Notes: generated by a model not told the origin, from the letters alone. DNA of 64,000 nt from Alisma plantago-aquatica (GCA_963693085.1 OY856410.1:1390537863-1390601862); one strand, 5' to 3'. Shown: positions 22,426 to 35,254, counted from the stretch's first letter. Numbers and translations: made by a program.

Positions 22426-23218
22426 CCATTGGATTCCCCTCTTTTCTCCATTCGTGTCATGGTTTCTCCCTTCACTTCTTTATCTTCCTTTTTACTTCAA
22501 AAGTGAGCAATTAGACCTTCTCGCTGGAGCATGGGAAGTAGCCATGTTGCTCATAATCTATCTCGTTGTTATTAAACACAATTTTCCTCATATGATTGAA
22601 CTATTTTTCCTTTGTTTGTTTCTTTATATTTTAAATGACCTCTCTTTTATCATGTTTGATATAATCCAAAGTGTAGAGACCAAAAAACTTAGGATTAGAT
22701 TATCGAATGGATACATAGGATTCTGGATGTAATCACAGAAGGGATCCTATAGAATAATGAAATTGTGAAATTTGGATAATGAGACCTCAAGCCCGTAGGT
22801 AATTTAATCCTTGTGAATTCAAAGATCAAAAGTTGATGAATCCACTTGGTCCTAGTTTGATAGTTGATGGTTTTATTGAGTTTAACTCTCAGATAGATAC
22901 ATGGGTATAGACAGTGAAACCCAAAAATCCCAGTGTATTTTACCTATTGAATTAAACCCTTAGTTTAATCATTTCTTTATTTGCAACCCTTAACTTAGTG
23001 TTTAGTTTATAATCATTCTCAAACAATTGGATTTAAACAATGTTCCCAACGATTGTTTGGAAGTGATTTCTCTATAATGTTGTTCATGCAGATTCAACCT
23101 TTTACTATATTGTAGTTGATTCATCCACTTGCATGTGAATAAGTTGCAATTTTATTAAGGATAGAAAACCTACAATATTCATTCTTATTTCATTTGTGCA
23201 TGCAAGTAACTCTCATCA
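22423..23218 (+). repeat. Athila-like 5' LTR
   Basis: Aligns with 33181-34034 over its whole length. Shared landmarks include GATTTCTCCC/GGTTTCTCCC, GAGCAA(G/T)TAGACCTTCT, TGATATAAT(C/A)(C/T)AAAGTGTAGA and ATAGGATTC. It ends near ATGCAAGTAACTCTCATCA. The left end is uncertain by a few bases. Confidence 0.75.
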
Positions 23219-23221
23219 AAT

Positions 23222-23245
23222 TTCAACACAATTATCGGGGACAAT
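23222..23245 (+). other. Degraded Athila primer-binding site
   Basis: CAACACAATTATCGGGGACA is what the usual Athila site TGGCGCCGTTGCCGGGGA becomes after G-to-A and C-to-T changes. It follows the LTR end by a few bases. Confidence 0.6.
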
Positions 23246-23473
23246 TGAATAGCTTTAGAACCCTACTATTTTGAAAATTTAGGATTTTTCTTTTCAATTG
23301 ATAATCACTCAAATCTTATTACATTGTTTATTACTCAATTTTTAACATCATTGACTCTCTTTTCAGGTACTAAAAGTGTATGTGACGCTAGCAAGCCATT
23401 GACTCTACATATTTGAATTTTGTCCAGGGATAGACATGACCTTTCATTGTCTAAATTTAGTTTTTAGAATAGA

Positions 23474-25000
23474 ATGGACAAGGAAGAAATCAACCACCGG
23501 GTGAATCAGATCCTAGCCACATCGAGAGAGGCTCTTGTTCAAGAGACAAGGGTAGATATGGTTGTCGAGCAAATAGCTTGGAATGCCGCACACTTGAAGA
23601 TGAGTGGCAAAAGAAAATTAAGGATTTCTCACCCAAGCCGAGTAGCGCACAACATACATTCATCTATCTTGCCATCAACATGAAATAGTTTGAGGTACGC
23701 ATGCTATGATACTCTTTGCTCTAGAGAAGTGTCTTCACTGGATACAAGGGAAATAATTTCCAAGATCACCTCCAACTCCTCTCTGACCTTCTTTCTTTGA
23801 AAACATTAGTAGGAATTTTTAAAGGTGTCATCAAACTTTAGCTTTCTAAACATTCATTTTTGATCAAGCTAGAAGTTGGTACAATGTTATGGAGGGGGAC
23901 CACATCACCACTTGTGAAGGTCTACAGTACAAGTACCTGAGAAGTACTATGCCCCATCCTTCACCTACCTAATTAAGGGACAAATCACACAATTTTCTAT
24001 GGTCCATGATGAATCATTGGTCAATGTTTGGGAGATATTCAATGAGATCCTCTACCAGTCTCCTAAGCTTGGTATTTTTCATGTCCACCTGATAGAGACC
24101 TTCTATCGGGGTGATTAAGACAACACTAAGTGGTTCCTTGATTCCTCATATGTAAGAAACTTCATATTCCAAAATTTGACAGTACATAGATAATTTCTTA
24201 GACCCAATCCCGATCGGGCCAAGGATAAGGAGGTGTCCTCAGTTGGCCACGGACAAAGACAATTTATAACTCAATTTGATAGAAGAGTTCCTCAAAAAGA
24301 TTTTCTTGGAGCAAGACAACCTTAGGTACTCTTTCAACACATATGTAAGAGGATGACAACCACAATAGCCACAACAACAAGTGACATATGTAGATCTCTT
24401 CCGTGAACCATGCCAATGCCATGGACATTCTACCATTGTTTTTCGACTCCTCTACAATGTCATCATGAACATTGATCCAGTGTAAGATGAAGGCAGAAAG
24501 TAGACGAAGGACCTCAATTCCATCTAAAGAATTCTAGGATAATCCTGCCATGATCAAAATAAGATTAGTACAGAGAATGATTCATAGTAGAGACCATCTC
24601 AAGTGAACAACCAATGCCATGGCTGTCACGGGTTCCAACACAATAGGCAACAAAACTTCAAGAAACAAGGCAATTACTAGTGCAATTTTCAGAAATGTGG
24701 CTACAATAAAGGGCAAAAAAATTTAGAATCCAAACCAAGTTCCATAGATACCGCAACAAACTCCTCCTTCCACAAACAAGATATTTTTAGACATTAAGAG
24801 GATCCTTCACTCTCAATAATCCATGATTGCTAGATAGAAGACCACACTTTACAACTAAGAAGCTTACTAGAAATTTATTAATTCACAGTTGGCCTAGCTA
24901 TTTGCACCCCTACGCCATCTTGCAAGTTCTTTTTCTAGACAACCTAAGAACAATCCAAAGCACCCCAAGAAACTGAAGGTCATCTTCACATGTTCAAGGA
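23474..25000 (+). pseudogene. Athila gag, degraded
   Basis: An open stretch starts at 23474 (MDKEEINHRVNQ). The best-preserved capsid piece is near 23938-24120, with KKYYAPSFTYLIKGQITQF and, further on, ESLVNVWEIFNEILYQSP and FYRGD. These correspond to the FxxKYxPxxxxxxxRxxIxxF, E(S/T)xxxxWxRF and FYxGL blocks of Athila gag. Stops and frameshifts occur throughout. No zinc knuckle could be placed with confidence. Confidence 0.6.
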
Positions 25001-25229
25001 ACATTTACGCACATCCCTCTCTAGTAAAAACAACCACCATGCCTATTAACTGTGATGACAATGATATTGTGATGATTGAGAAAGACCAAGTATCAAATGC
25101 AGACAGTTGGTATTGATGTTGATAAGAAACCTACCATCACTAAATCACAAGTTGACTCTGTTGATCCTGACGTGCCTATTTACAAGCAAAGACCCCCTTA
25201 GCAAGTATGTCTCAGAGAAACAACATTGG

Positions 25230-25750
25230 ATGCAAGATTTTTGAGATTCAAGGAAGCTACAAAGAAGCTTCATGTTGACATCCCCTTCTTAGATTCCCTT
25301 TACTAGATTCTAGCCCAGTATAAATATGTAAAGGTCTTATTCTCTAGGAAGTATACTATCTAACGATATGAGATAGTGAAATTGGCTAGAACTACTATTG
25401 GCATCAACTTAAATAAGATGCCAAAGAAATAGAAGGATCTTGATTTGTTATGGATTAGCTTCTATCTATCTAAAAATACTTGTAGAAAAGGTCTTGCTGA
25501 CCTAGGTGCAAGCATATCCATCATTCCATACATATTTTGTCAAAGATTGGGATTGGGATAGCATCTCCCTACCACAATGACCATCCAACTAGTTGAATCC
25601 TCCATGCCAGAACGCATGGGTATCATTGAAGGCATTCATGGGACGGTTGGGAAATATGCTTACGCCCCTTGTAACTTTGTAGTCATGGACATCAAGGAGG
25701 ATGTCTTGTATCCTCTAATTTTTTTCAATCTATTACTTCCTAAAGCCTAA
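25230..25750 (+). pseudogene. Athila aspartic protease
   Basis: Polyprotein-processing protease. LHVDIPFLDSL near 25268 begins the conserved pre-protease block. GLADLGASISIIPYIF near 25491 carries the DLGAS active-site variant typical of Athila. MTIQLVESSMPERMGIIEG, CNFVVMDIKED and YPLIFF follow in order. Only a few stops (TAG) break this frame. The open stretch just downstream (25754-26129, two frames) ends in ALPTWLKYV, the linker before RT. Confidence 0.8.
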
Positions 25751-26129
25751 TATTTGATTTATGTAGATTTTGGCCCCATTCTATTGAGATTAGTAAGAGA
25801 AAAAATTGTTTTCTTGGTGTACGACAACATGGAGGCCGCTAATATCCATAATGAAGTATTCCTACTTGACTACATTGACAAGATATGTTATCATAGGTGG
25901 GAAGATGATATCTTTGAAAACTCATTGCAAACATCCCCTCACCATTTTGGTTTTTTTAATGTTTGACAATAAACAAGTTAGACAATGCATCTTCCATGTA
26001 GATACCTTCAGAGAGGAGTTTGAGATAGAATTTGAAAAGGCAAAAATGATATATGTTGTTGAAGAGAAGCCTGAACAATCAAAGGCTAATACAATCAAGG
26101 CCCTACCTACATGGTTGAAGTATGTTTGA

Positions 26130-26830
26130 TAGAATTCCTCATTGTTAGAATCACCTCCTGGTTTTGGTTTCTCCTTGGGTCAGCCTCATGCAAGGTGTCC
26201 CCAAGAAAGGTGGTACCACAATAGTGAAGAATAACAAAAACAAGATCATACCCACCTGCACTATCATGAGGTGGAGGGTGTGTATTGACTATAAAAAGTT
26301 GAATAAATCTACAAGGAAGGAACACATCCCTCTTCCCTTCCTTGATCAAGTTCTCGTATGCCTTGCACATAAAGATTTTCTCTTATCTTGATGGTTACTC
26401 TGGTTTATACAAATTCCTACTCATCCCAAAGATCAAGAGAAGAAAACATTCATATTCCCTTAGGAAACCTATTACTATATGAGGATGCCCTTCGGTCTAT
26501 GCAATGCTCCCGCTACTTCCCATCATTGTAGTGATGTCATTTTTGCAATCTTGTGGGAAACTATTATGGAAGTGTTCATGGATGATTTTTCTATTTACGA
26601 CAATTTTTTTGAGTCTTGTTTGCAGAACCTGTGCTTGGTGTTAGCAAGGTGAAGAAGTACATCTAGTACATAATTAGGATAAATTCCAATTCATGGTGAA
26701 GGAAGGCATACCCTTGACCAAAGGGTGAGAAAAGAGGAATAGAAGTTGAAAAAAAATTAAAGACATCACAAAGCTTGCACCACCCTCAAATGTCAAAGAT
26801 ATTTGTTCTTTCTTAGGACACACGAATGTT
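26130..26830 (+). pseudogene. Athila reverse transcriptase
   Basis: Order of motifs: VVKNNKNKIIPT-like start near 26220, WRVCIDYKKLNKSTRKEHIP (within the open piece 26164-26391), MPFGLCNAPAT near 26485, the catalytic VFMDDFS at about 26572-26592 (Phe-Met-Asp-Asp, both Asp kept), then FMVKEGIPLTKG near 26690. Stops and one or more frameshifts interrupt it. It would copy the element RNA if intact. Confidence 0.88.
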
Positions 26831-26859
26831 TGCCTCCATTTATCAAGGAATTCTTAAGA

Positions 26860-27420
26860 TTGCAAAACCAACAACCGATCTCAAGATGAAGGATTATGTT
26901 TTCTCTTTCGATGACACTTGCGAAAAAAGATTAAACACTTTGAAGGAAACTCTCAACACCACACCTATCATTTGGGGGTCAGAATGATCTCTAACTTTTA
27001 AGATCATGTTCTATGAAAATGACTACAAAGTGGGGGCACTCTTTGGAAAGAACATTGAAAAGACAAATCACGTTATCTATTACACATCCAAGACTCTTGA
27101 TGAAGCAAAACCAAACTACACCTCAATGAAAAGAAGATACTTGCTATTGCCTACATCGTAGATAGATTCTAATCCTATATTGTTGGATCCATAGTTGCCA
27201 TCTATATGGACCACATACCTATTCAATACTTGATGACAAAGAAGGGCACCAAACCTACATTGATTCGTTGGGTCCTATTATTGCAAGTATTTGATTTTGA
27301 AATTTGGACAAGAAGGGGAGAAAAAATGTGGTGGGTGATCACCTCAGTCATATTTATCTCTTTGAATATCAACAACCCTATTGATTCCTCACAAATGATC
27401 AGCTCATGAAGTTATCCCAT
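26860..27420 (+). pseudogene. Athila RNase H
   Basis: Frames carry the SDASDYAVGAVLGQ-like block as ENDYKVGALFGKN near 27017, then HVIYYTSKTLDEAKPNYTS, the usual IxYASRTLxxAQxNYTTTEKE block. A linker follows with MDHIPIQYLMTKKGTKPTLI (27206 on) and RWVLLLQVFDFEI. The catalytic first Asp reads Glu-Asn. Multiple frame changes. Confidence 0.75.
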
Positions 27421-27499
27421 GACATTCCATAATTTGTAGACTTCATTATACCTTTTCTCTAGGGTCTTACATGTCGAGTACACCAATAATTCAAAAAGA

Positions 27500-28790
27500 A
27501 GTTCCCACATGATGTGAAACACTTATATTTGGATGATACTTATGTCTTTTGCCTTAGTATTGATGGCCTCTACCGTAATTGTGTAACTAAAGAAGAAGGG
27601 CATGTGGTTCTCAAACAATGCCAGTCAGGACCAACGCATGGCCACATAAGTGCCAAGGAAACTACTTTGAAAATTACCTACTGTGGATTCTCTTGGACTA
27701 CCATCTTCACAGTCACTTACGAGTACATTCTTTCTTAAGATCAATGCTAGAGATTTAGAAAAATTTCTAAGCATAATGAAATGCCATTGACTTCCTTGCA
27801 GGAGGCCTAGATATTCAATCTTTGGGGTGTGAACTACATGAGTATGTTTTCTCCTTCTTGCTGCAATCTTACATTCTTTGTGCTAGATTACGTATCCAAG
27901 TGAGTTGAGGCAATGTATAATGTGAAAATGACTCCAAGCCAGTGATAAAGATGTTTAAGGGCATTATATTTCCTATGTTTGGGGTACCACACACCATCGT
28001 ATTTGATGTAGGGTCAAATTTCTTTGAGACCAAGTTCAAACTTTTCCTAAAAAGATACCACATTCATCATCAAGTAGCCATTCCATACATCCTCCACAGT
28101 TCGGCCAAGTCAAAATCTCCAAGTGCCAAATCAAACTCGTCCTTGAGAAATCATTTTAAAGGACATGAAAATATTGGGCAATGAAGTTCAATGATGTATA
28201 TTGGGCATACCAAATAACTTTCAAGAGCCCCTTGGACACCATGCCATTTCAGTTGATCTATTAGAAGTCTTGCCATCTCGCCTAGTAGAAATGGAGAACA
28301 AAGTAGAATGAGCTATTCAACTTCTTAGACTTCTATCTTTCTCTCATTGAAGAGAATCACTTTCTTCAACTGTAGGATCCAAAGGCGTTGTGCATGTCTG
28401 CATATGAAAATGCACACATATATAAGGAGAGGACAAACATGTGGTATAATTATCATCTCAAGCCAAAAGACATTAAAATGGGAGACCAAGTTTTCTTTTA
28501 CAAGTCTAGCTTGAGACTACTATTAGGAAGTTGTGATTCTGGTGGCACGAGTTGTAACACATGACAAATATCTATCCAAATGATGTATCTGTGTTGTGGG
28601 ACAAGAAAAAGGGTGTATCTATGCTGACCACCAAGTAAAGAGATAGATACATCACTACAGAATACCTCACAGAAAAGGAAGAACATTCACTTCCTCTTGC
28701 TACTCCAGTTACAATCTCAGGAACCAAGTGTAGATGCACAACATTAAATAAGTCACTAGTTTGGAGGTAACCTGACATTTATATAGATAG
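27500..28790 (+). pseudogene. Athila integrase, with C-terminal tail
   Basis: The zinc-binding region is in 27514-27738 (LYRNCVTKEEGHVVLKQCQS, then GHISAK and GFSWTT), matching the HHCC domain with altered spacing. The core follows with LDYVSK near 27881 and FGVPHTIVFDVGSNFF near 27975, which keeps an Asp of the DDE triad and its FG(T/V)P context, and then VAIPY. The C-terminal part has AYENAHIYKERTNMWYNY near 28395 and KMGDQVFFYKSSLRL, the conserved GD.V.L..SRL block. Frameshifts separate the parts. Confidence 0.8.
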
Positions 28791-28969
28791 ATTTTAATTT
28801 TCACTAATATAGTTAGATTTTAATTCCTTCACATTTGTTCAATTTCATATCTTTGTATCATAAGTTGAATGTTTTCTTGATTCAATCTTCCACTAAATTT
28901 GGTTGTACGTTGTCTCCTTAAAAAAAGAGACCCTACTGACAAAAGATTTGAAACACATATCACTCGATA

Positions 28970-29340
28970 TCTGTCATAGAGAATCATTGTTCAATAGATT
29001 GGTCGATCACTCATGTTGATAGCCAAATATGTCTATAGTAGGAAAAGTCTTCATCAATAGATTGGCCGATCTCTTGTGCAGATCAGGAAACTATGAGTGG
29101 GCCAAAAACTTCAAGGGCCACCAGACATGAGTATTAATTCATATATTCATATTAGTAAGGGGAACAAAGTCATCTTTAAAGCCTGACAACTCCAGATTGC
29201 CTGATCTCTCAAATAGATTGGCCTATCAATTTTATGAATTCACCAGATCTAATATTTGTAGATTGACTAATCAAAACTTAAGGAATTTCCCGATCACTAC
29301 TTCAACTATTGTAAAACAAGGAATGCATATTAGCTGATAT
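28970..29340. repeat. Iterated AGATTGGCCGATCTC phrases, Athila interior
   Basis: CAATAGATTGGTCGATCACT, CAATAGATTGGCCGATCTCT and CAAATAGATTGGCCTATCA recur at about 28992, 29054 and 29214, with weaker copies nearby. Similar phrases (GATCGGGCAATTT, AGATCGACTGAT, CAATCGATCTGCTCC, GGTGATCTCCC) appear at about 32590-33010 on the other side of the post-pol ORF. No other feature is seen in the gene-free stretch 28790-29700. Confidence 0.6.
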
Positions 29341-29699
29341 GGTACACCCATATCACCTGATCATCAACCTATGCCTTGAAAAGAAAGTGCTACAGGTGAG
29401 CAAGTTACCATTTTCCCCGAGATCCCTTGTCCAGAAACCAAAAGTCATAACCTAGCCCTATGCTCAATTGAAGCCCCCTATCAAGCATTTATTTCCCATC
29501 CTTTAGGATACAACTCACCTGACTCGACACTACCAAAATGTTTGATCTTTTCGTCGATAGTCATACAAACACAGAGAAACCAATTCCTCCTCATTCTTCT
29601 TTACCAAGCCACAGGTACCATCACCAACCTTCATTATATTAGAGATCACTTAATCTCTCTGTTGATTGATCGGTCTTCAATGAGATCACATCATTCATA

Positions 29700-31090
29700 T
29701 ACTCCATAGGGCCTCAAGATGATCAAGGCTTTGGACATCTTCTTCCTCATCATGATTATCCTCTACCAGGTGTACATCTCTTTCTTTCCCTTCAGCATTT
29801 GGATAATCTTCAAGGAGCTCACCTTTGAGTTTTTGGATTCCTCAGTGAAGCAATAAATTTATTAGAAGAAGTATTCCTAGTACTTCTACAAGTTTAGGGA
29901 GTACACTTTGGATGACGAAGCCCTCATCACACCCATCATCAATAACAATAAGGACTAGAGCAAGAAATGGATAACTAACAACCAAAGCTACCACTCCAAC
30001 AAGTACGACCCTAGAAAATAATGGGTGGAGATCATCATGAAACTTCCATCCTTTCCAAATGACACCAAGGCATCATACTTTGACATTACGGTGTTCTCTT
30101 CCTCCACCATAGTCTGACTTGCACCATATTTGGGAGGATGTGTGCACCCAATTTCATTTCAGTAGTGGACTTCTATTATCTATGGTGTCTTTTGAATGAG
30201 AACCATACAATTAGTTGAGTGCACTGATGGGCCTTATGCACATATTGAAGCACTACAACAAAGCATCTGAGTTATACTAGGGAGGCATAATCACTACCAT
30301 CTCCTACTACCTTAGATTCATCCATACCCCCTTCACTGCAATCACAATGCAGAAGATATCCAACTTGATTATCATCCAATACTTGATGATTACTACCAAT
30401 TAGTGGGTGTTCAAGGAGCACGGTGTTTACAAGTGGCAATTAAAGAACAACCCGACCATTCTAGAGCTTCTTGCTCATGCCTATTTTGCAACAACAAATC
30501 TCATATATGTTTTCATTGACCTGAACATGTACATATAACATTACATGAGGGAGCATCCACATGTAAAGGAAGAAGTTCATGAGTAAACTACTGGGAGAAG
30601 CAATGCCTCCATGGAGGTGAATGGTGAGGAGACTGGACCCCCTTCCCATTTTTCTTCTACATGTCACAAGAAGCATCATGTGTTCGAGATTGTAGGATGA
30701 TATGGGCCCTACGTCTCCACCAACCTCTAGTAGCAGCTGGACTAGATATAGAAAAATAGAGACCCACATGCAGCGGGAGTAGTAGAGCCAGGGCTACTAG
30801 ATAAACCACATATCTCACCTAGTAGGTGCATGAGGATTAGCATGCCGACTAAGGCAACTACGAGATGGTGCACACTGACTATGTTAGTTAACGGAGCTGA
30901 CCAAACAAATGCTTCACCCACTCTCAATATGGGGGAAGTTACTACATTGAGATGGCTCCTTGAGGACCTTCCACAACATCTATCAAGCTAACACTTGTTT
31001 GACGAACTAACCTTGGATTCTTTTCAAAGCCAACCTCCACAAAATCCGACTCCACTCGGTGATCGTTGTAGTTGGTGGAATTTGTAGGGA
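29700..31090 (+). pseudogene. Athila post-pol ORF (env-like position)
   Basis: A plus-strand frame can be followed from about 30230 to 31090 with few interruptions: HILKHYNKASELY, GGIITTISYYLRFIHTPFTA, HGVYKWQLKNNPTILELLAH, and at the end LFDELTLDSFQSQPPQNP. Upstream, FISVVDFYYLWCLLNENHTI lies in another frame. The FLWCLL and GGIIT-type blocks are as I recall them from the long ORF of Athila elements. The position, between integrase and 3' LTR, is that of the env-like gene. The stops are TAG, TAA and TGA. No signal peptide or transmembrane segment could be identified. The role of this ORF in Athila is unsettled. Confidence 0.5.
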
Positions 31091-33180
31091 TGTCATTTCC
31101 CTCCATTATGGATTTAGATTTTGCTCAAGGATTAGTAAATTTCTATGTTAAAGGTTGAGGGTGGTTGGTATGTCTACATTACACCCCCATTATTTTCCAT
31201 TTTCCTATCATTTGTTATTTATATTACAATTGCATTATTTCCTATTTGTCTTTTAAAAAGTTCATGTTAGTTGCATGTAATTGGCCATTATCTAGTCTGC
31301 CTAGATTCATTTTTTGTATGCAAGAATAAATTGAAAAATTAGCAATGTAAACCACAAAAATTTGAATGCAACAAATCCTTGTTGGAAAAATGATTTTCAT
31401 TGCAAATGCTAGAATCTATCATGACCTTAATAGCCATTAATAATATCACTCCCTATAAATGATGGCAAGTTGTATGGGATCGAAAGGGATCAATTTTCAG
31501 CACGTCCTTCAATTGTTTAGCATGAACTTCTTGGGAAATATTTTTTTGCAATTTTTATGATGTGATTGACATATTTGTCAATGTTTGTTATTTTGCTTTG
31601 AATTCCCAAATATGAGATGCATGATTTCATCCATGTAGACACTTCTACCACAATACTTTTCCCTAAATATGCCAATGATAAAAAAACCATAAATAATGTG
31701 CCAAACTCCAAGTCTGGGGTGGCCCCCTTTCTCTCACCTTTCCACTTCTTCCATACCTCTCGTATGTAATAGAGGCATACCACGATAATAAGACTCCGAT
31801 GTGCATACAAAAATGAAAAAAATGTAATCAAAGTAATTTTAACAAAAAATGATCAATCTCAAATTGAATAGGATAGACTTTCAATATTCTGATCCATACC
31901 TCCATTCACTCGAATTTAATTTCTTCCATAGTGAAGGAATCACTCAAAATATATTCCCAAAGTTGAAACTTGTACTTGTGAAAAGATCTCATAGGAACAT
32001 GTGAAACCTTTTGAGACACCGTTGATATCACGATTGTGATGCTTATGTTTTGATATGGATAACTTGTTTGTGAGTGCGAAGTGATCAATATAAGGAATCT
32101 AAATCTGCAATTTTGTAGTTCTATAAAACAAGGTTTCTTAGTCATGTTTTGTTGTAGGGAACCGACTTACTTTCTAAAAGAGAGGATCACAAGCCATTAG
32201 TATTAATTGGGAGGCTATTTTGTTTCGTTTTTCTCGAGGAAGAGAAAAGTTTAAGTTTGAAGTAGTTTGATTAATGCATATTCATCATTTTTAATTGTGA
32301 TTTCTTGTCTACTTCAACTTATTTCATTTTCTAATTGCATCATCTTTTTCCCATTTTATCATTTTTTCTCCTTCTCTTTAATACTAGGATTTTGACTGAT
32401 TTTTTTACTCTTTTGTAGACAAAAGCACACATCAACTTCAAAGAAATCAAGAAATACATCTTTGAGCCCATTTTTGTGATTCTGAGCAAGTCCACATCAG
32501 ATTTTGAGCTTGCCAACACATTCTGCAGGCTGATTGGGAAATTGTAACCCAACATAGATGATTAGCTTGCCCATAACAAGGCTTTTCCACATGGCCTCTG
32601 GATCGGGCAATTTACTTTATAGATCGACTGATAAGTAGGCCACACAAAATGTCACTGACTCTATGATTTTCCTACACCAAGTGATGTGATGATCTACCAC
32701 CAAGATTAGGCGATCTTCGAATAAAATAGATCCATGAAAAAATGCCAAATCAATCGATCTGCTCCAAAAATATGTTGATCCAACTGAATCCTAAATTTAT
32801 CCCCTGACATCAACAAGTTTAGAATATTTTAATAGAATTTTGTTTGGGCAATCACCTCAGATGATCGGATGGTCTTGCATACTCTTAAGAAAGCTTATCA
32901 TGAGATGATTGACTAATGTCATGTTGATAGGCTAATCGAAAGACCAATGTTGCACCTCTAAGTGCCATATCAGGTGATCTCCCTTGTAGATTTCCCAATC
33001 ATCAAGATTGCACAACTGCCAACCTAAAGAAAATATGATTCCAAATCCTAATTATCATTTTCTCTATTCTCACTGAAGGGATAGAATGATAACAAGAACT
33101 AGGAGGTGACAATGAAGAAGAATAAGATCCTAGTAGAGTTCTTTGGATTCAACAAAGTTGGATCGGGTTGTAGTATTCAA
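31091..33180. other. Athila 3' non-coding interior
   Basis: AT-rich stretch with no convincing ORF on either strand. CAAGTCTGGGGTGG near 31711 resembles the AAGTGTGGGGTGG motif in Athila non-coding regions. 32590-33010 carries the GATCGG-type phrases. A purine-rich patch near 33100-33125 (GGAGGTGACAATGAAGAAGA) may be the polypurine tract, but it is not next to the LTR start. Confidence 0.45.
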
Positions 33181-34034
33181 TGACCCTTGGTTTACCATCT
33201 CTTCTCTGTTAGTAATATGATTTCTCCCCTCTCCTCTTGTATCTATATTCTTACATTGAACATGAGCAAGTAGACCTTCTTGTAGGGGCATGGGGAGTAT
33301 TGCCATGACCCATAATCCATGTTGTTGTTATTAAAATCACTTCTCCTCTCTCTTTCTGAATGTTATTAATCTCACATTTCATCTCTCTATATTGTTGTTA
33401 TTAAACTCACTTTTTCTCATGAGTAAAATATTTTCAAATTGATTGTTTCTTGCTATTTGATTCGATATCTCTTTTCGCATGATTGATATAATATAAAGTG
33501 TAGAAACCATGAAAACTAGGATTTGATAACCAAATGAGTGCATAGGATTCCAAATGTGATCATGGAAGGGATCCTATATGAAGAATGAATTGTGAATTGT
33601 GGGTAACAAGACCTCGGGCCCATAACCAATTTAGTCCTTGTAAATCTGAATTATAAAAGTAGGCAAGGTCACTTTCTCATATTTTGATGGTTGAGAAATA
33701 TATCGAGTTTTGATGATTAGATAGGTACACATGCAGTGATGGTGACACCTAAATGTTCCACTATCTTTTAAATATTTAATTATACACATAGTTTAATTAG
33801 TTCTTGGTTTATAATTCTTAATTCAAACTTTAGTTTATAATCATTTTCAAACAACTAGATTTAGGCATTGTTCTCAACAATCGGTTCAAAGAAATTTCTT
33901 AAATTTGTTACCCTTTGAATTCCAGCCCTTTACCATAAACAATTGATCTATTTCCTTGTGGACGAGTTAGTTAATTTAACGGTTTTGACCCTTTACAATA
34001 CAGTTTCTTGTGTGTGTGCAAATAACTCACATTA
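33181..34034 (+). repeat. Athila-like 3' LTR
   Basis: Homologous to 22423-23218. Starts TGACCCTTGG and ends near CAAATAACTCACATTA, where the 5' LTR has CATCA. It contains a local duplication of TTGTTGTTATTAAA(A/C)TCAC (about 33312 and 33394) not present in the 5' copy. Confidence 0.7.
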
Positions 34035-34880
34035 ACTATTAACAAGAAACTCAGTAGTAACAATCCAACTCCAGACGTATAAGCCAATAGAGAGCTCAAT
34101 GATACTGAGTGCAAATATTTGACAAATTTTATTATAAAAAAGATTCAATATATGTTTTTGTGGGATAATTTCCCATTTGTGACCTAAGCGGTCGTGGCCA
34201 TGTAGCAAAACAACCCTTATGGCCATGCGCATAAACAATGGGTGAAAGAAGGAGAAGGGAGGAATGGGGCATCCTAGAAACTTTGTAGGGAAAATTGAAA
34301 ATTCTTGCTATTTGTGCTTTAATTTAGATATGATCTCCTTTACCGGTGGTTACTGTGGTTTATCATATTACTTTCATATTTTTTTCTTTTTGAAATTTCT
34401 TTTGTGGTACCATGTTAAGGATGAGGGGATAATCCTATTCTCTCTACATGAGTAGCATGATATTTACTTGTACATGACTATCCCTATTTATAAATGAACT
34501 ACTTTTCATGAATTAATAACAACTACTTCAAGTTACCATGTACATTCTAAATCAAATTGACATATGCTACACATTTTAATCACCGCATAACTAGGGTTAT
34601 AAATTGTAAGGGATAACTATAATGAGGTTTAATATTTAGATGAGAACATAATACATTCAATCTTTTATATGAGCACCATGAAAGCGGGTTTGTAACTACA
34701 ATAAATGGTATTTTACACTCTGAATGCATGTAATGTTAGCTACATATGACAAAGTCTAAAATGCAAAGATAGTTATTTCTCAGTAATGAGAAATTATGTG
34801 TCAATTAAAATGATGGTGAAATTTTAACCCTAGAGATCTCATTGAATTATTCAGAACCCATTGTAGTTTTTTTATTGAAG
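34035..34880. other. Unassigned stretch
   Basis: No recognisable coding sequence or repeat. It lies between the Athila 3' LTR and the RNase H remnant of a reverse-strand LINE, so it may hold the LINE 3' untranslated region; a T-rich run near 34380-34392 is a possible A-tail on the minus strand. Nothing else can be supported. Confidence 0.3.
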
Positions 34881-35254
34881 CAAAGGGGTCTTTACTCATG
34901 TCACCGTCCTCGTATAAGAAAAAAATATGAATTACATCGATAGGAATTTGACATAGATATAACTTGGTCATACTACTACCAATACAATTACCCTATTTCA
35001 ACAAAATCATAATTTCATCTTGCAGTCTTGTTTTGTTGTAATCCCATCATAGTGCCTTTACTGGAATTTGGCAAGGTTTTATTCCATTCTTCTAGACTCT
35101 CTACTTTTGACCTACACTCAACCAAAACTTGTAGTGCTTCTTTGAATTATTATTATCCATTGGCTATATCTCAAATTGCAATATGGTTTACTCATCAACA
35201 TTTCTGATAACACCAAGTTGTCTCTATCAATCATGACATGTGTGTAACTATTCT
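34881..35254 (-). pseudogene. LINE RNase H, C-terminal half (separated)
   Basis: The minus strand starting at 35254 reads THVMIDRDNLVLSEMLMSKP, which fits the VxxExDSxxLVxxL block of LINE RNase H, followed by CNLRYSQW and a degraded REGNK-like region. The first half of the domain lies on the same strand at 56366 and beyond, on the other side of the 21-kb LARD-B complex. The flanking repeats CTATTCT (35248-35254) and CTGTTCT (56359-56365) support the split. Confidence 0.55.

Larger units (their letters stand above)
22423..34034 (+). mobile_element. Athila-like Ty3/gypsy retrotransposon
   Basis: About 11.6 kb with two related LTRs, a degraded tRNA-Asp-type primer site, gag, protease, RT, RNase H and integrase, and then a long post-pol region with an additional ORF. 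The block order and the DLGAS protease signature are characteristic of the Athila lineage. All frames are broken. The LTRs differ considerably by eye and no clear target duplication is seen, so this is an old copy. Confidence 0.85.

Noticed and set aside
30461..30769. Minus-strand 102-codon frame within the Athila interior
   Set aside because: Shadow of the plus-strand post-pol ORF, with no similarity of its own.
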